Part shown: piece by piece, positions 19,601 to 27,933 of the stretch
Numbering within the stretch: the first letter of the stretch is position 1
How the letters are laid out: each line of letters opens with the position of its first letter
DNA from: an uncultured Saprospiraceae bacterium
GTDB taxonomy: Bacteria; Bacteroidota; Bacteroidia; Chitinophagales; Saprospiraceae
Assembly: GCA_937944245.1 (NCBI GenBank)
Contig: CALDYY010000070.1
Coordinates: forward strand, 1 to 64,000
Direction: 5' to 3'
Length of the DNA: 64,000 nucleotides
The notes under the pieces: generated by a model
Databases searched by the model: none
What the model saw: the letters and a program-made list of their open reading frames with translations, nothing else
What the model was told of the DNA's origin: nothing
Position numbers and translations under genes: made by a program

Positions 19601-20950
19601 AATACTTTCTTCCAATGGTGGAACTTTAGAGAATTAGCAGCTGGCGATACCGCTACATTGGATTTGACCTTATTTACGCTAAATGATAACGGCCCTATTG
19701 TCAATTTCGTCGAAGTTATTGGTGCTTTACCTCGCGATATTGACTCAACGCCTAATAATGGAGTGCCACCTACGCCTAGAGAAGATGACGAAGCTGTGGT
19801 CACGATTTTCCCTGAACCAGTCATTAGAGGTGGAGATACGAGTAATTTATCCCTTTCTATTATTGCTTTGCAGGATACTTTTACACAGTTTTCGGAAGTT
19901 CCTTATCTACTTACTTTAATCAACAAAGGTCCTGATACCGCCGCTAACATTAAAGTGAGTGCATTGATTCCAGAGGGTATGGCGTTTACTAGAGCAGAGG
20001 CTTCTAATGGTCGTTATGGTGTCGTTACTCAAGACTGGACGCTTCCATTTTTGGGGGCAGGCGATACTGCTACGTTAGAGTTAGTATTATTCACACTGAT
20101 TGACAATCGTCCAATTACACTGTTCACACAAATTACTGCAAGCGACCAGTTCGATCCAAACTCTACGCCAGCCAACGATACAGACAACGTACCAGATGAA
20201 GACGACGAAGCAGCAGTTACCATTTTACCAAGAAGTGGTGTACGCGGTGGCGAGGTAGCCGATTTAGAACTGAGTTTATCTATTGACCGAACAGAATATC
20301 AAGCATTTACAAATTACGTTTACACGTTTACTTTGGTCAACAAAGGTCCAGACGATGCATCCAATATTTTTGTAGATGCTCAATTACCTGATAGTTTGGT
20401 TTACACCAGCAAAGCAGCTTCTATTGGAGATTGGAATAACTTTTTTCAATTTTGGTTTGTGCCATTCTTGAGAAGTGGTGAAACCCAAACATTGAAGTTG
20501 AACCTATTTACCTTAGCTAGACAAACACCAATTACGTTCTTTACGCAAATTATCAGAGTAGATCAAACCGACCCAGACTCTACACCAAACAATAATATGA
20601 CTGGCATTCCAAACGAAGACGATGAGGCAGCTATCACTATCAGCCCAATGAACAGGGCAAATGGAATAGAAGCCCGCTCCTTGGAAAAACCAACCTTGTT
20701 GTCTAGCACATTATTTCCTGTGCCAGCATCAGAAAAAATAAATTTATGGCTAGAAATGGGCAGCACTCAAGCATCTACTATTCGTATCTTAGATGCTTCT
20801 GCTAAAGTAGTGATGGAACAAACAATGCTACTTGTAGAAGGAACGAATCAACTGGAGTTTGATATTCAAGCATTGCCAGCCGGTATTTATCAACTGGTGA
20901 TTAATGAACAAGCGCATTCCATTCGCTTTATCAAAGTAAGCAACGATTAA
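16697..20950 (+). CDS. Giant secreted CHRD/DUF11 repeat protein, T9SS cargo
   Basis: 1417 residues. The signal peptide MQLKSYLFMLSLLLVASFSFAQ is followed by six tandem CHRD domains (about 125 residues each, 22-785). Each runs from an Y-F/V-x-A-x-L-x-G start to a GE(I/L)RGQ end (for example SGEIRGQVLSEA, RGELRGQVVPAEA). Then comes an Ig-like segment (about 790-905) and three DUF11 domains (about 910-1310), each closing on a D-DEAxVTI motif after NxxGxPxxxDDEA-like loops. A T9SS type A sorting domain lies at about 1335-1417 (LFPVPASEKINLWLEM). CHRD domains occur in chordin and in many bacterial surface proteins; their bacterial role is unknown. The acidic DUF11 loops could bind calcium. Likely a surface or matrix protein. 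It is monocistronic between hairpins. Confidence 0.88.
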   Translation: MQLKSYLFMLSLLLVASFSFAQDTLTYVALLNGRQEVLPVSTPAGGSVTLKLIGNQLQVEGSFSKLSSSVLEEQTHIHLGYAGQNGPVVFGLIASLSEDRQSGRFEAALNTFNVAQEQIQALAERRFYVNIHTENFRSGEIRGQVLSEARTYFSANLFGSHEVPSVFSRGNGGIAIELISPTQIVVTGSFQNLEGNFDANIGGGAHLHIGFAGQNGPVTIPIRATLAPDLKSGVFEAANNTFEITTEQLNNLGERKLYANIHTTTFPRGELRGQVVPAEASSIFRAFLSGNSVLPAVVSEGTGELLAEVYSDTLMILSGSINGLSSSILAATALQNRFGLSLGLAGQNGSTNLPLQLSNPTENGGSIETTDNIFLLNANQSTALYKRGIYANINTQNFPSGELRGQLTPDGQIFMNGILSGTLAVPPSKSFAYGGIQAELNGNKLTLSGAFEGLENNFTDGATVRLGNAGSNGVALFDLAVNVDASGRGGLFDADANTFTLTDESIAALLNRAIYIAIPTGIENIDELRGQLLAEANAYFVATLSGQSQSPGVETDASGQVIVEITGNQIIASGSFSNLSSSAGEIGLNQGLAGETGNTIVNLNANLNAGNQSGTIQSASNTFESSVGILERFNDRNAYVNVPSATRTAGEIRGQFLPLANAYFTSTLSSINNIVPTRNGGGGSLKADLVGNLLTITGSFAGLEGTVTDSSAILFIGAAGTNGQSAFPLKPTIAEGAAAGKFEAVGNQFTLTTAQADALRDERIYLSINTSTAGIRGQLLNEFNQAPKGNIEILEPTNGFFFRSEGDPTAPLQLRWQQPIDNNRIYYIYQTSTFNDFRTIDDEGILNITGNTLRSSLGALDSALIIKGLSIGDTIQRHYRLIASDGALQTVGRGNLITVVRGQVVRSEGIDLEISITAPQGFYSAFQQVPFQIKVTNKGSQTARDIFVKAPIPRGMAFTSARPSRGMYNTFFQWWNFRELAAGDTATLDLTLFTLNDNGPIVNFVEVIGALPRDIDSTPNNGVPPTPREDDEAVVTIFPEPVIRGGDTSNLSLSIIALQDTFTQFSEVPYLLTLINKGPDTAANIKVSALIPEGMAFTRAEASNGRYGVVTQDWTLPFLGAGDTATLELVLFTLIDNRPITLFTQITASDQFDPNSTPANDTDNVPDEDDEAAVTILPRSGVRGGEVADLELSLSIDRTEYQAFTNYVYTFTLVNKGPDDASNIFVDAQLPDSLVYTSKAASIGDWNNFFQFWFVPFLRSGETQTLKLNLFTLARQTPITFFTQIIRVDQTDPDSTPNNNMTGIPNEDDEAAITISPMNRANGIEARSLEKPTLLSSTLFPVPASEKINLWLEMGSTQASTIRILDASAKVVMEQTMLLVEGTNQLEFDIQALPAGIYQLVINEQAHSIRFIKVSND

Positions 20951-20996
20951 TGACTAAAGTAAATAGTTAAACTAAATTACTGGTTAAGTTTTCTTT

Positions 20997-21037
20997 ATAA
21001 AGACGGAGTATTATAACATACTCTGTCTTTATTTTTT
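20997..21037 (+). terminator. Rho-independent terminator after the CHRD gene
   Basis: 15-bp stem ATAAAGACGGAGTAT / ATACTCTGTCTTTAT (one G-U pair), six-base loop, then a T-rich tract. Confidence 0.85.
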
Positions 21038-21193
21038 GTCATAAAATCGGCTTAGATTACCCCACTATCCTGTCATTTTAACAGTTTCAAAACAACTTTT
21101 CCACTTTGTCTTGTTTTAAATGAAGCGATTAGTTAACTTAGCAGCCGTTCTAAGTAATTATCGTTTATTTTTTAGCAATAATACACTCAAAGA

Positions 21194-22609
21194 ATGCTCA
21201 ATCCTATTCAAAAAATATGGATTCTTGGAGCAGTATGCTTCTTAGCAAGTGTTTCCACTTATGGGAATGACAATTCTGTGTACATAGATAACATTGTTAT
21301 TGAAGGAAATAAAAAAACAAAAAACCACATTATTCTAAGAGAACTTGACATAGCTCAAGGAGATACCATAGCCAAGGCGGATATAACGGATATGCTCAAA
21401 CGCAATCGGCAGTACCTTATCAATACTGGAATTTTCACTGATGTTCAAATTTCTTTAAATCCTATTGCCGACAATGAGCATCACTACGAATTAGATATTT
21501 TAGTCAAGGAATGTTGGTTTATTTATCCTGCACCAGTATTTGAAATCGCTGCTCGGAATTTTAACGTGTGGTTACAAGAATTTGGTGGCTCGCTAAGTCG
21601 CACCAACATTGGTGCTTCGTTTTCACACGAAAATTTTACAGGCAACAGGGATAAATTTGGCGTACACTTCCAAACTGGTTTTATCAAAAACTACAATATC
21701 CACTACGCTCGTCCTTTCATCAATGAAGCTAAAACGTTAGGAATGAGCGCAAATATATTCTATGATGAAAGGCAGGAAATTCGTTACACCTCACTCAATA
21801 ATCGAGAAATATTTGCAAGGAATGAAAACCAACCATTGCTGAAAGAACTAGGCGCACGCCTAGAATTTCAATACCGCCCTAGCCTTCTGGATAGGCATTA
21901 CTTTGATATTCAGTATCGCAGAAGTATAGTTTCTGACACCATTACTTCAATACTCAATCCATACTTTTTTTCTGAAGGCAGCAATCGCCTAGAGTACATT
22001 AGTTTGCGCTATCAACTTGATATTGATCGGCGCGACTTTCGCTCCTACCCTTTGAATGGCTACTTTTTGTCGTTTATGTTAAGAAAAGATGGAATTGGCA
22101 TATTCAGCAATCAAAATAGTTTCGTTTTTCAGACGAAATATGCTTATTATAAATCAGTTACGCCTAAATGGAGTTGGCGCACCATTACTGGTGTACAAGC
22201 CAACTTAATCAGAACACAACTACCTTACTATCTTTATCGAGGATTGGGCTATGGCAGCGATTTTGTACGTGGCTATGAATTATATGTGGTGGACGGTTTA
22301 GATTATGCTTACTTAAAAAGTAGTTTGCGCTATCAACTATTTGACATTTACCTTTGTCTAGGGAAACTTTCGCCATTGGAGAGCTATCGCGATGCACCTT
22401 TAAAAGTTTATGCTAAAATCAATAGTGACTGGGGCATTGTGAATGATCCCTTTTTTAGTCGGGATAATCCACTTTCCAATCAAATGCTTTGGGGTGGAGG
22501 TGTTGGTTTAGATATTATACTCTATCATAACCAAGTCATTCAGCTAGAATACAACATCAGTCGAACGGGCGAAAGGGGATTCTTTATTAGAACAACTTTA
22601 GAACTTTAA
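21194..22609 (+). CDS. BamA/TamA-like outer-membrane protein with a single POTRA
   Basis: 471 residues. The signal peptide ends near residue 24. Residues 29-107 form one POTRA domain (YIDNIVIEGNKKTKNHIILREL, shown here in pieces: IDNIVIEGNKKT, then LDIAQGDTIAKADITDMLKR and YLINTGIFTDVQI). From about 113 to the end a 16-strand Omp85 barrel is likely, with GSDFVRGYELYVVDG-like and GVGLDIILYHNQVIQLEY segments. BamA itself has five POTRAs and is about 800 residues, so this is not BamA. Short Omp85 proteins serve as transporters for specific partners. The next gene starts 12 bases later and encodes an exported hydrolase, a candidate partner (inference). Confidence 0.85.
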   Translation: MLNPIQKIWILGAVCFLASVSTYGNDNSVYIDNIVIEGNKKTKNHIILRELDIAQGDTIAKADITDMLKRNRQYLINTGIFTDVQISLNPIADNEHHYELDILVKECWFIYPAPVFEIAARNFNVWLQEFGGSLSRTNIGASFSHENFTGNRDKFGVHFQTGFIKNYNIHYARPFINEAKTLGMSANIFYDERQEIRYTSLNNREIFARNENQPLLKELGARLEFQYRPSLLDRHYFDIQYRRSIVSDTITSILNPYFFSEGSNRLEYISLRYQLDIDRRDFRSYPLNGYFLSFMLRKDGIGIFSNQNSFVFQTKYAYYKSVTPKWSWRTITGVQANLIRTQLPYYLYRGLGYGSDFVRGYELYVVDGLDYAYLKSSLRYQLFDIYLCLGKLSPLESYRDAPLKVYAKINSDWGIVNDPFFSRDNPLSNQMLWGGGVGLDIILYHNQVIQLEYNISRTGERGFFIRTTLEL

Positions 22610-22621
22610 CACTATTTCTTC

Positions 22622-23860
22622 ATGTTTAACCTGCTTCAATTTTTGCGTGCTCACTTAATAAAGTGCTTATTATTATTTGCTATATTATTGATTTCCAGTA
22701 GTTTTTACACTACTTCAGAAGACTGGGGATTTTTTGGACATCGGCGCATCAACAGAATGGCAGTATTCACCTTGCCACCAGAAATGCTTGGTTTTTACAA
22801 GAAAAATATTGAGTACCTCACTGAACACGCTGTTGACCCAGATAAGAGACGTTATGCTACCAAGCACGAAGCGGTGCGTCATTACATTGATATTGACCAC
22901 TGGGGAACATATCCATTCCCAGAAGTGCCAAGAGATTGGACGGAAACCTTGATGAAATTCACAGATATTTATGCCATAAATACTACTAATGACACAATTC
23001 ACCTATTTGGCAATGGTGTGATGAGCCGCATACAAATTAACTTTAGCAAAAAAACAAGCACTTATCAAAGTTTCTTCGTTAACAATGTATTGAACAATTA
23101 CTACGAGGATAATTGGTGGATTTCTTGTGATTCTTTAAATCAGTTGTTAGCAGAACCTATTGATTGTCAAACTGCTTTTGCCATAGATCGCTTTTCACAA
23201 CACGGTATATTACCTTACCATTTGCTAACCGCCTATCGGCAACTGATTAGTGCTTTTAAAGCACAGGATTACAATAGGATACTGCGCAATTCGGCGGAAA
23301 TAGGACATTACATCGGCGATGCTCATGTTCCCTTGCACACCACCACGAATTACAATGGTCAACTTACTAACCAATTAGGCATTCACGCCTTTTGGGAAAG
23401 CCGTTTGCCAGAACTTTATGCAGATAAAGAATATGATTTTTTTGTTGGCAAGGCAACCTATATCGAAAACCCAAGAGATTTTTTCTGGAATATTGTGTTG
23501 GAAAGCCACTTAGAACTCGACTCTGTACTTTTAATAGAACAAGCATTGAAAAAAGAATTTCCAGCTGACCAGCAACTTTGCTACGAAGAACGCCTAAGTC
23601 AAATGATGCTTACCCAATGCGAACCTTTTGCTAGAGCTTATCACGCACGCATGGACGGAATGGTAGAGCGCAGAATGACTGCCTCTGTAAAAGCAATCGG
23701 CGATGTTTGGTACTCCGCTTGGGTGAATGCAGGGCAACCAAATTTAAAGAACTTGACTGCTAGGGAGTTATCTCGACTAGAACAGGAAGAACGCGAGGAG
23801 ATAGAACAACAGTTTAGAAGTGGAAGCCCTAAAGGTAGGGCACACTCGGAGAATGAGTAA
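22622..23860 (+). CDS. Zinc-dependent phospholipase C / S1-P1 nuclease-like protein
   Basis: 412 residues with an N-terminal hydrophobic export segment (about 10-30). The mature part starts WGFFGHRRINRMAVFTLP, with Trp35 and His40. Further metal-ligand candidates are HYIDIDHWG (His87, Asp90, Asp92, His93) and HYIGDAHVPLH (His229, Asp233, His235, His239), followed by IHAFWES (His255). This is the trinuclear-zinc pattern shared by zinc phospholipase C and S1/P1 nucleases. The substrate (lipid or nucleic acid) cannot be told apart here. The C-terminal tail (about 380-412) is highly charged. It follows the Omp85 gene by 12 bases, so the two are almost certainly one operon. Confidence 0.82.
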   Translation: MFNLLQFLRAHLIKCLLLFAILLISSSFYTTSEDWGFFGHRRINRMAVFTLPPEMLGFYKKNIEYLTEHAVDPDKRRYATKHEAVRHYIDIDHWGTYPFPEVPRDWTETLMKFTDIYAINTTNDTIHLFGNGVMSRIQINFSKKTSTYQSFFVNNVLNNYYEDNWWISCDSLNQLLAEPIDCQTAFAIDRFSQHGILPYHLLTAYRQLISAFKAQDYNRILRNSAEIGHYIGDAHVPLHTTTNYNGQLTNQLGIHAFWESRLPELYADKEYDFFVGKATYIENPRDFFWNIVLESHLELDSVLLIEQALKKEFPADQQLCYEERLSQMMLTQCEPFARAYHARMDGMVERRMTASVKAIGDVWYSAWVNAGQPNLKNLTARELSRLEQEEREEIEQQFRSGSPKGRAHSENE

Positions 23861-23874
23861 AGCGTGAAAACACA

Positions 23875-24033
23875 CTATTTCTTGCCCATTCTTTCGTCAG
23901 AAACTGTTAATTGCTTACGCCCTTGCGCTCTTCTTCGAGAAAGAACTTTTCTACCGTTTTTGGTACTCATTCTTTCACGGAATCCGTGTGTATTCTTTCT
24001 TTTTCTTCTTGATGGTTGAAAAGTGCGTTTCAT
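23875..24033 (-). CDS. rpmH: 50S ribosomal protein L34
   Basis: 52 residues, [18 protein letters not shown]... with [19 protein letters not shown], the L34 signature. The frame extends upstream to 24072, but the promoter at 24070-24101 places the transcript start near 24066, so the ATG at 24033 is the start. Convergent with the phospholipase-like gene, with only 14 bases between stops. Confidence 0.97.
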   Translation of the reverse strand: MKRTFQPSRRKRKNTHGFRERMSTKNGRKVLSRRRAQGRKQLTVSDERMGKK

Positions 24034-24069
24034 GACTTTACTTTTTCTTTGTTTTTCTTGAAATGGGTG

Positions 24070-24101
24070 CAAAAATAAAATATCTTTCTTAAAAAGACAA
24101 A
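24070..24101 (-). promoter_or_regulatory. Promoter of rpmH
   Basis: On the minus strand: TTTG (24101-24098), 20 bases, TATTTTTG (24077-24070). A full match to the Bacteroidota consensus, and it decides the rpmH start. Confidence 0.7.
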
Positions 24102-24164
24102 CTTATCTTAAAGCTAGATATAAATTTATTTAAAACAAAGGCAAGCTATTCTTTCTTCGTTCCC

Positions 24165-24172
24165 TATATTTG
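24165..24172 (+). promoter_or_regulatory. -7 element of the aminotransferase gene
   Basis: TATATTTG, 21 bases before the ATG at 24194; no clear -33 partner. Confidence 0.5.
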
Positions 24173-24193
24173 TGATTTAAAGAAAACAAACCA

Positions 24194-25045
24194 ATGAAAT
24201 ATTATAACTTAAACGGACACCTAATATCAAAAGAAGATGCTTACATCCACATTTCTGATGTAGGGCTGCAAAGAGGTTATGGCATATTCGATTATTTTGT
24301 TGTCCATACAGGTATTCCACTTTTTTTTGACGATTACTTAGATCGCTTTGAATATTCTGCTCAATTTATGAATCTGGAGTTGCCATTGAATCGAGCAGCA
24401 ATGAAAAAGCGTATTTTGGACTTAATTGCGGTGAACAAAACACTAGATTGTGCCATAAAGATTATACTTACTGGTGGCTTTTCGGAAGATGGCTATACAC
24501 CTGCTTCTACTCCTAATTTATTTATCCTTCCTATGCCTGCCATTAAACATGGTGTAAGAGAAGTAGAGCAAGGTATCCGATTAATGACAGTGGACTATGT
24601 GCGAGATTTACCTGAAGTAAAATCACTAAATTACGTCATGAGTTTGATTGTTCAAAGAGAAATGAAAAATAGAGGTATGCAGGATGTATTGTATCACAAA
24701 AACGGTTACGTTAGTGAATCTGCTCGCTCTAATTTCTTCATTGTCAAGGAAGATAACACAGTAGTAACCGCAGCAAAAAATATCTTACTAGGCGTTACCA
24801 GAAAACAAATTATTGAATTAGCCCATCAACATTTTAAAGTTGAGGTAAGAGATATTACTATTGAAGAAGTATTCAGTGCCAAAGAAGCCTTTTTAACAAG
24901 TTCCTCCAAAGGGGCATTAGCAGTAGTGAATATTGATGGACAAACCATCGGAAATGGTCAGCCGGGAGTTGTTACAAAAGCATTAGATAAATTATACAAC
25001 GAACGTTTGGTGCATTACGCAGAGGAAGTGCTAGCGATTATTTAA
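24194..25045 (+). CDS. Class IV aminotransferase (branched-chain / D-amino acid / ADC lyase type)
   Basis: 283 residues. PLP-dependent fold-type IV enzyme: HISDVGLQRGYGIFDYF near the N-terminus, the catalytic lysine in EVKSLNYVMSLI (about residue 155), GYVSESARSNFFIVK and the phosphate-binding NILLGVTRKQI. The family covers branched-chain aminotransferase, D-alanine aminotransferase and aminodeoxychorismate lyase. Motifs do not settle which; the 'ESARSNFF' segment is shared by all. The next gene is rlmD, 56 bases later. Confidence 0.85.
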   Translation: MKYYNLNGHLISKEDAYIHISDVGLQRGYGIFDYFVVHTGIPLFFDDYLDRFEYSAQFMNLELPLNRAAMKKRILDLIAVNKTLDCAIKIILTGGFSEDGYTPASTPNLFILPMPAIKHGVREVEQGIRLMTVDYVRDLPEVKSLNYVMSLIVQREMKNRGMQDVLYHKNGYVSESARSNFFIVKEDNTVVTAAKNILLGVTRKQIIELAHQHFKVEVRDITIEEVFSAKEAFLTSSSKGALAVVNIDGQTIGNGQPGVVTKALDKLYNERLVHYAEEVLAII

Positions 25046-25101
25046 AAGACAGGAATAAAATAAAGCCATAATCTTCATTTCATTCCTGTCAAAAAACGAA
25101 T

Positions 25102-26514
25102 ATGGGAAGAAAAAAAATTAGCTACAAATTATTATCTAATATCACCATTACGGGCATTGCAGATAAGGGGCAAAGTGTGGGAAGAACTGCTGAAGGTGAA
25201 GTGGTATTTGTGGAAGAGGCAGTGCCTGGCGATGTAGTAACAATAGAAGTCAATAGAAAGCGAAAAGGCTTTTACAACGGGCATCTCAAAGTAATTGAGC
25301 AATATTCATTGGATAGAACTACCCCTTTCTGTGAACATTTTGGCGTTTGTGGGGGCTGCAAATGGCAGCATTTAAGTTACGAAGCACAACTTAGACACAA
25401 GCAAACCGTAGTGCGCGATGCTTTACTCAGAATCGGTAAAGTTCCTATACAAGACTTACAGCCTATTTTGGCTGCAGAGCGCACAACATATTATCGCAAT
25501 AAGCTAGAATTTTCGTTCTCCAACAAAAAATGGTTAAGCAGGGCGGAAATCGAATCCGGCATATCTAACATAGAGCCTGTTGTTGGTTTTCATCGAGCAG
25601 GAGCGTTCGATAAAGTAGTCAATGTAGAACAATGTTGGTTGCAACCTGAACCTTCCAATGCTATTCGCAATGCCGTGCGTAGTATCGCCATCGCTCAAGA
25701 ATTGAGCTTTTACGATGCACGCGAAAACAATGGCTTTTTACGCAATATGATTCTCCGCATCTCTAGCATAGGCGAAGTCATGCTTATCATTGCTTTTCAT
25801 AAGGATCAACCTGAAAAATACCGCCCATTTTTGGACGAAATACTCCGCATCTTTCCAGAAATAACGACAATATTATATTGTATCAATCCGAAAGTGAATG
25901 ATTATTTAATGGATTTAGAAATGATAGTCTATCATGGAAAAGGCTTTATTGAAGAGCGATTAGGTGATGTTCGTTTTAAAATTGGTCCAAAATCTTTTTT
26001 CCAAACCAATACCTATCAAGGAAAAAGGCTGTATGATACCGTAGTTGAATTTGCTGATTTACAAGGCAATGAAAATGTTTATGACCTTTACACGGGCATT
26101 GGGAGCATTGGTCTGTATGTTGCCAAACGCGTTAGGCAAGTCGTCGGCATTGAAGAAATCCCTGCTGCTATTGACGATGCACGTGAAAATGCAGCACTTA
26201 ATCAAATAGGCAACACTATTTTTTATGCTGGAGATGTGAAAAATATCCTTACTAATGAATTTGCGCAACAACACGGCAGACCTGATGTCCTTATCACAGA
26301 CCCGCCACGGGCAGGAATGCACCCTGACGTGGTGAAGATGCTGCTAGAATTAGCTGCGCCTAAAATAGTATATGTGAGTTGCAACCCCGCTACACAAGCG
26401 CGAGACTTGAACTTGCTATCCCCAAAATATGAAGTGCTGAAAGTTCGTCCAGTGGATATGTTTCCACATACGCATCACATTGAAAGTATAGCACTTTTGG
26501 CATTGAAAAAATAG
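25102..26514 (+). CDS. rlmD: 23S rRNA (uracil-5-)-methyltransferase RlmD-like
   Basis: 470 residues. An N-terminal TRAM RNA-binding domain (about 8-68) is followed by cysteines Cys77, Cys83, Cys86 and Cys178, the [4Fe-4S] set of the RlmD/RumA family. The methyltransferase domain has NVYDLYTGIGSIGLYVA (SAM site), TDPPRAGMHPDV and the catalytic cysteine in YVSCNPATQA (Cys427). It transfers methyl from SAM to a uracil C5, U1939 in E. coli RlmD; family members in Bacteroidota may target U747 or tRNA U54 instead. It is tightly followed by a second RNA methyltransferase gene, 5 bases later. Confidence 0.92.
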   Translation: MGRKKISYKLLSNITITGIADKGQSVGRTAEGEVVFVEEAVPGDVVTIEVNRKRKGFYNGHLKVIEQYSLDRTTPFCEHFGVCGGCKWQHLSYEAQLRHKQTVVRDALLRIGKVPIQDLQPILAAERTTYYRNKLEFSFSNKKWLSRAEIESGISNIEPVVGFHRAGAFDKVVNVEQCWLQPEPSNAIRNAVRSIAIAQELSFYDARENNGFLRNMILRISSIGEVMLIIAFHKDQPEKYRPFLDEILRIFPEITTILYCINPKVNDYLMDLEMIVYHGKGFIEERLGDVRFKIGPKSFFQTNTYQGKRLYDTVVEFADLQGNENVYDLYTGIGSIGLYVAKRVRQVVGIEEIPAAIDDARENAALNQIGNTIFYAGDVKNILTNEFAQQHGRPDVLITDPPRAGMHPDVVKMLLELAAPKIVYVSCNPATQARDLNLLSPKYEVLKVRPVDMFPHTHHIESIALLALKK

Positions 26515-26519
26515 ATAGG

Positions 26520-27050
26520 ATGAACGAACAGAAAACATTTAGGTCGCAGCAGCCCAATGTGGAACTAGCCATAGCGCAACTGACGGAAAATCGTCATCCT
26601 ATTGGTTTAGTGCTAGATCAACTCAACGATGTGCGCAATTTAGGTTTCATGCTTCGCCTTGCGGACGCTGCTCGTTTGGAAAAAGTTTGGCTTTACAAAA
26701 TGGATGATTTTCCGGAGAAAAAACTCAAGCGTTTTTCACGTACTGCCCACCAATATGTACCGATGGAACACCTTTTCGATATAGCAGATTTACAAGCACT
26801 GCAACAAACCCATCAACTATTGGCATTAGAAATTACAGAAGCTAGTGTGGCGTACACCGATTTTCAGCCTCAATTTCCATTGCTTCTAGTAGCAGGCAAT
26901 GAGCAAAAAGGCATCTCTCAAGAAGTGCTTGACCTTGTAGATGACACTGTGCATATTCCAATGTATGGCTTGAATCTATCCATGAATGTAGCTATGGCGA
27001 CAGGGATTGTGGTTTATCATTTTTTGTGCGACCTGAAGATGAAACTGTAA
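26520..27050 (+). CDS. TrmH/SpoU-family RNA 2'-O-methyltransferase
   Basis: 176 residues. SPOUT-fold enzyme with the three TrmH motifs: LDQLNDVRNLGFMLRLADAA (motif 1, Asn/Arg), LLVAGNEQKGISQEVLDLVD (motif 2) and HIPMYGLNLSMNVAMATGIV (motif 3, SAM knot). It probably 2'-O-methylates a ribose in tRNA or rRNA; the short form without an extra RNA-binding domain resembles TrmL/TrmH of tRNA, but the target is not certain. Operon with the rlmD-like gene. Confidence 0.9.
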   Translation: MNEQKTFRSQQPNVELAIAQLTENRHPIGLVLDQLNDVRNLGFMLRLADAARLEKVWLYKMDDFPEKKLKRFSRTAHQYVPMEHLFDIADLQALQQTHQLLALEITEASVAYTDFQPQFPLLLVAGNEQKGISQEVLDLVDDTVHIPMYGLNLSMNVAMATGIVVYHFLCDLKMKL

Positions 27051-27209
27051 ACACAGTCATTTTAATTTGATAATCATGATTTTAAGCAACCAGACAGAAT
27101 TAATACAATTTATAAGATTAAAGCTACTTGAAATTAGAGCTTGTAAATTATGTTAATTCTGTCCAACAAAAATGTTCGATTCACAAATCAATTTATCATC
27201 ATCTCAAAC

Positions 27210-27785
27210 ATGCAAAAAATCGGTTTATTCTTTGGCTCTTTCAACCCTGTTCATGTAGGACATATGATTATTGCTAATTACATGGCAACTCAAACAGATT
27301 TAGCGCAAGTGTGGATGGTTGTTTCACCACAAAATCCTTTAAAAGCAAAAAAAACACTGGCACGCGATTACGACCGACTACACTTGGTACAATTAGCGAT
27401 TGGCGATAACCCCTTGCTAAAAAGTTCTGATGTAGAATTTGCCTTGCCTAAACCCTCTTACACGATTGATACTTTGGTACATCTTCAAGAAAAGCATCCT
27501 GATAAAGAATTTGTCCTCATCATGGGTGGTGATAATTTAGCAACACTACACAAATGGAAAAATTACGAAATCCTCCTCCGCGATTATGAAATTTATGTCT
27601 ATCAGCGTCCTAATTATGACCTAGAAAAAAATATTAATAATAAAAATATCAAAATTTTTAATGCTCCGCTAATGGAAATTTCATCTAGCTATATTCGCGA
27701 TTGTATAAAACACAGAAAATCAGTAGAATACCTCGTTCCAGATAGTATTTTTCGCTATTTAGAAACGACAAAGCTGTATCATTAA
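27210..27785 (+). CDS. nadD: Nicotinate-nucleotide adenylyltransferase
   Basis: 191 residues from the ATG at 27210. The frame is open back to 27150, but those residues do not belong to the family, whose members begin like MQKIGLFFGSFNPVHVGH. The GSFNPVHVGH nucleotide-binding loop (9-18), VSPQNPLKAK and the C-terminal ISSSYIRDCIK motif mark NadD, which makes deamido-NAD from nicotinate mononucleotide and ATP. Confidence 0.95.
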   Translation: MQKIGLFFGSFNPVHVGHMIIANYMATQTDLAQVWMVVSPQNPLKAKKTLARDYDRLHLVQLAIGDNPLLKSSDVEFALPKPSYTIDTLVHLQEKHPDKEFVLIMGGDNLATLHKWKNYEILLRDYEIYVYQRPNYDLEKNINNKNIKIFNAPLMEISSSYIRDCIKHRKSVEYLVPDSIFRYLETTKLYH

Positions 27786-27883
27786 AACCATTTCATATAC
27801 ATTTACCGTATCATAATCAAGCATTACCGCAGCCTGGAAATGCAGTTGCTAAAAAAAAATGATATTAATTTTATATTAATAAA

Positions 27884-27891
27884 TATTTTTG
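27884..27891 (+). promoter_or_regulatory. -7 element of the esterase/HYR gene
   Basis: TATTTTTG, 43 bases before the ATG at 27934. It also argues against the upstream TTG start at 27889, which lies inside it. Confidence 0.45.
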
Positions 27892-27933
27892 TGTAACGTT
27901 TTCAGTTCAGTGCATTTAACAAATTGTAATACC

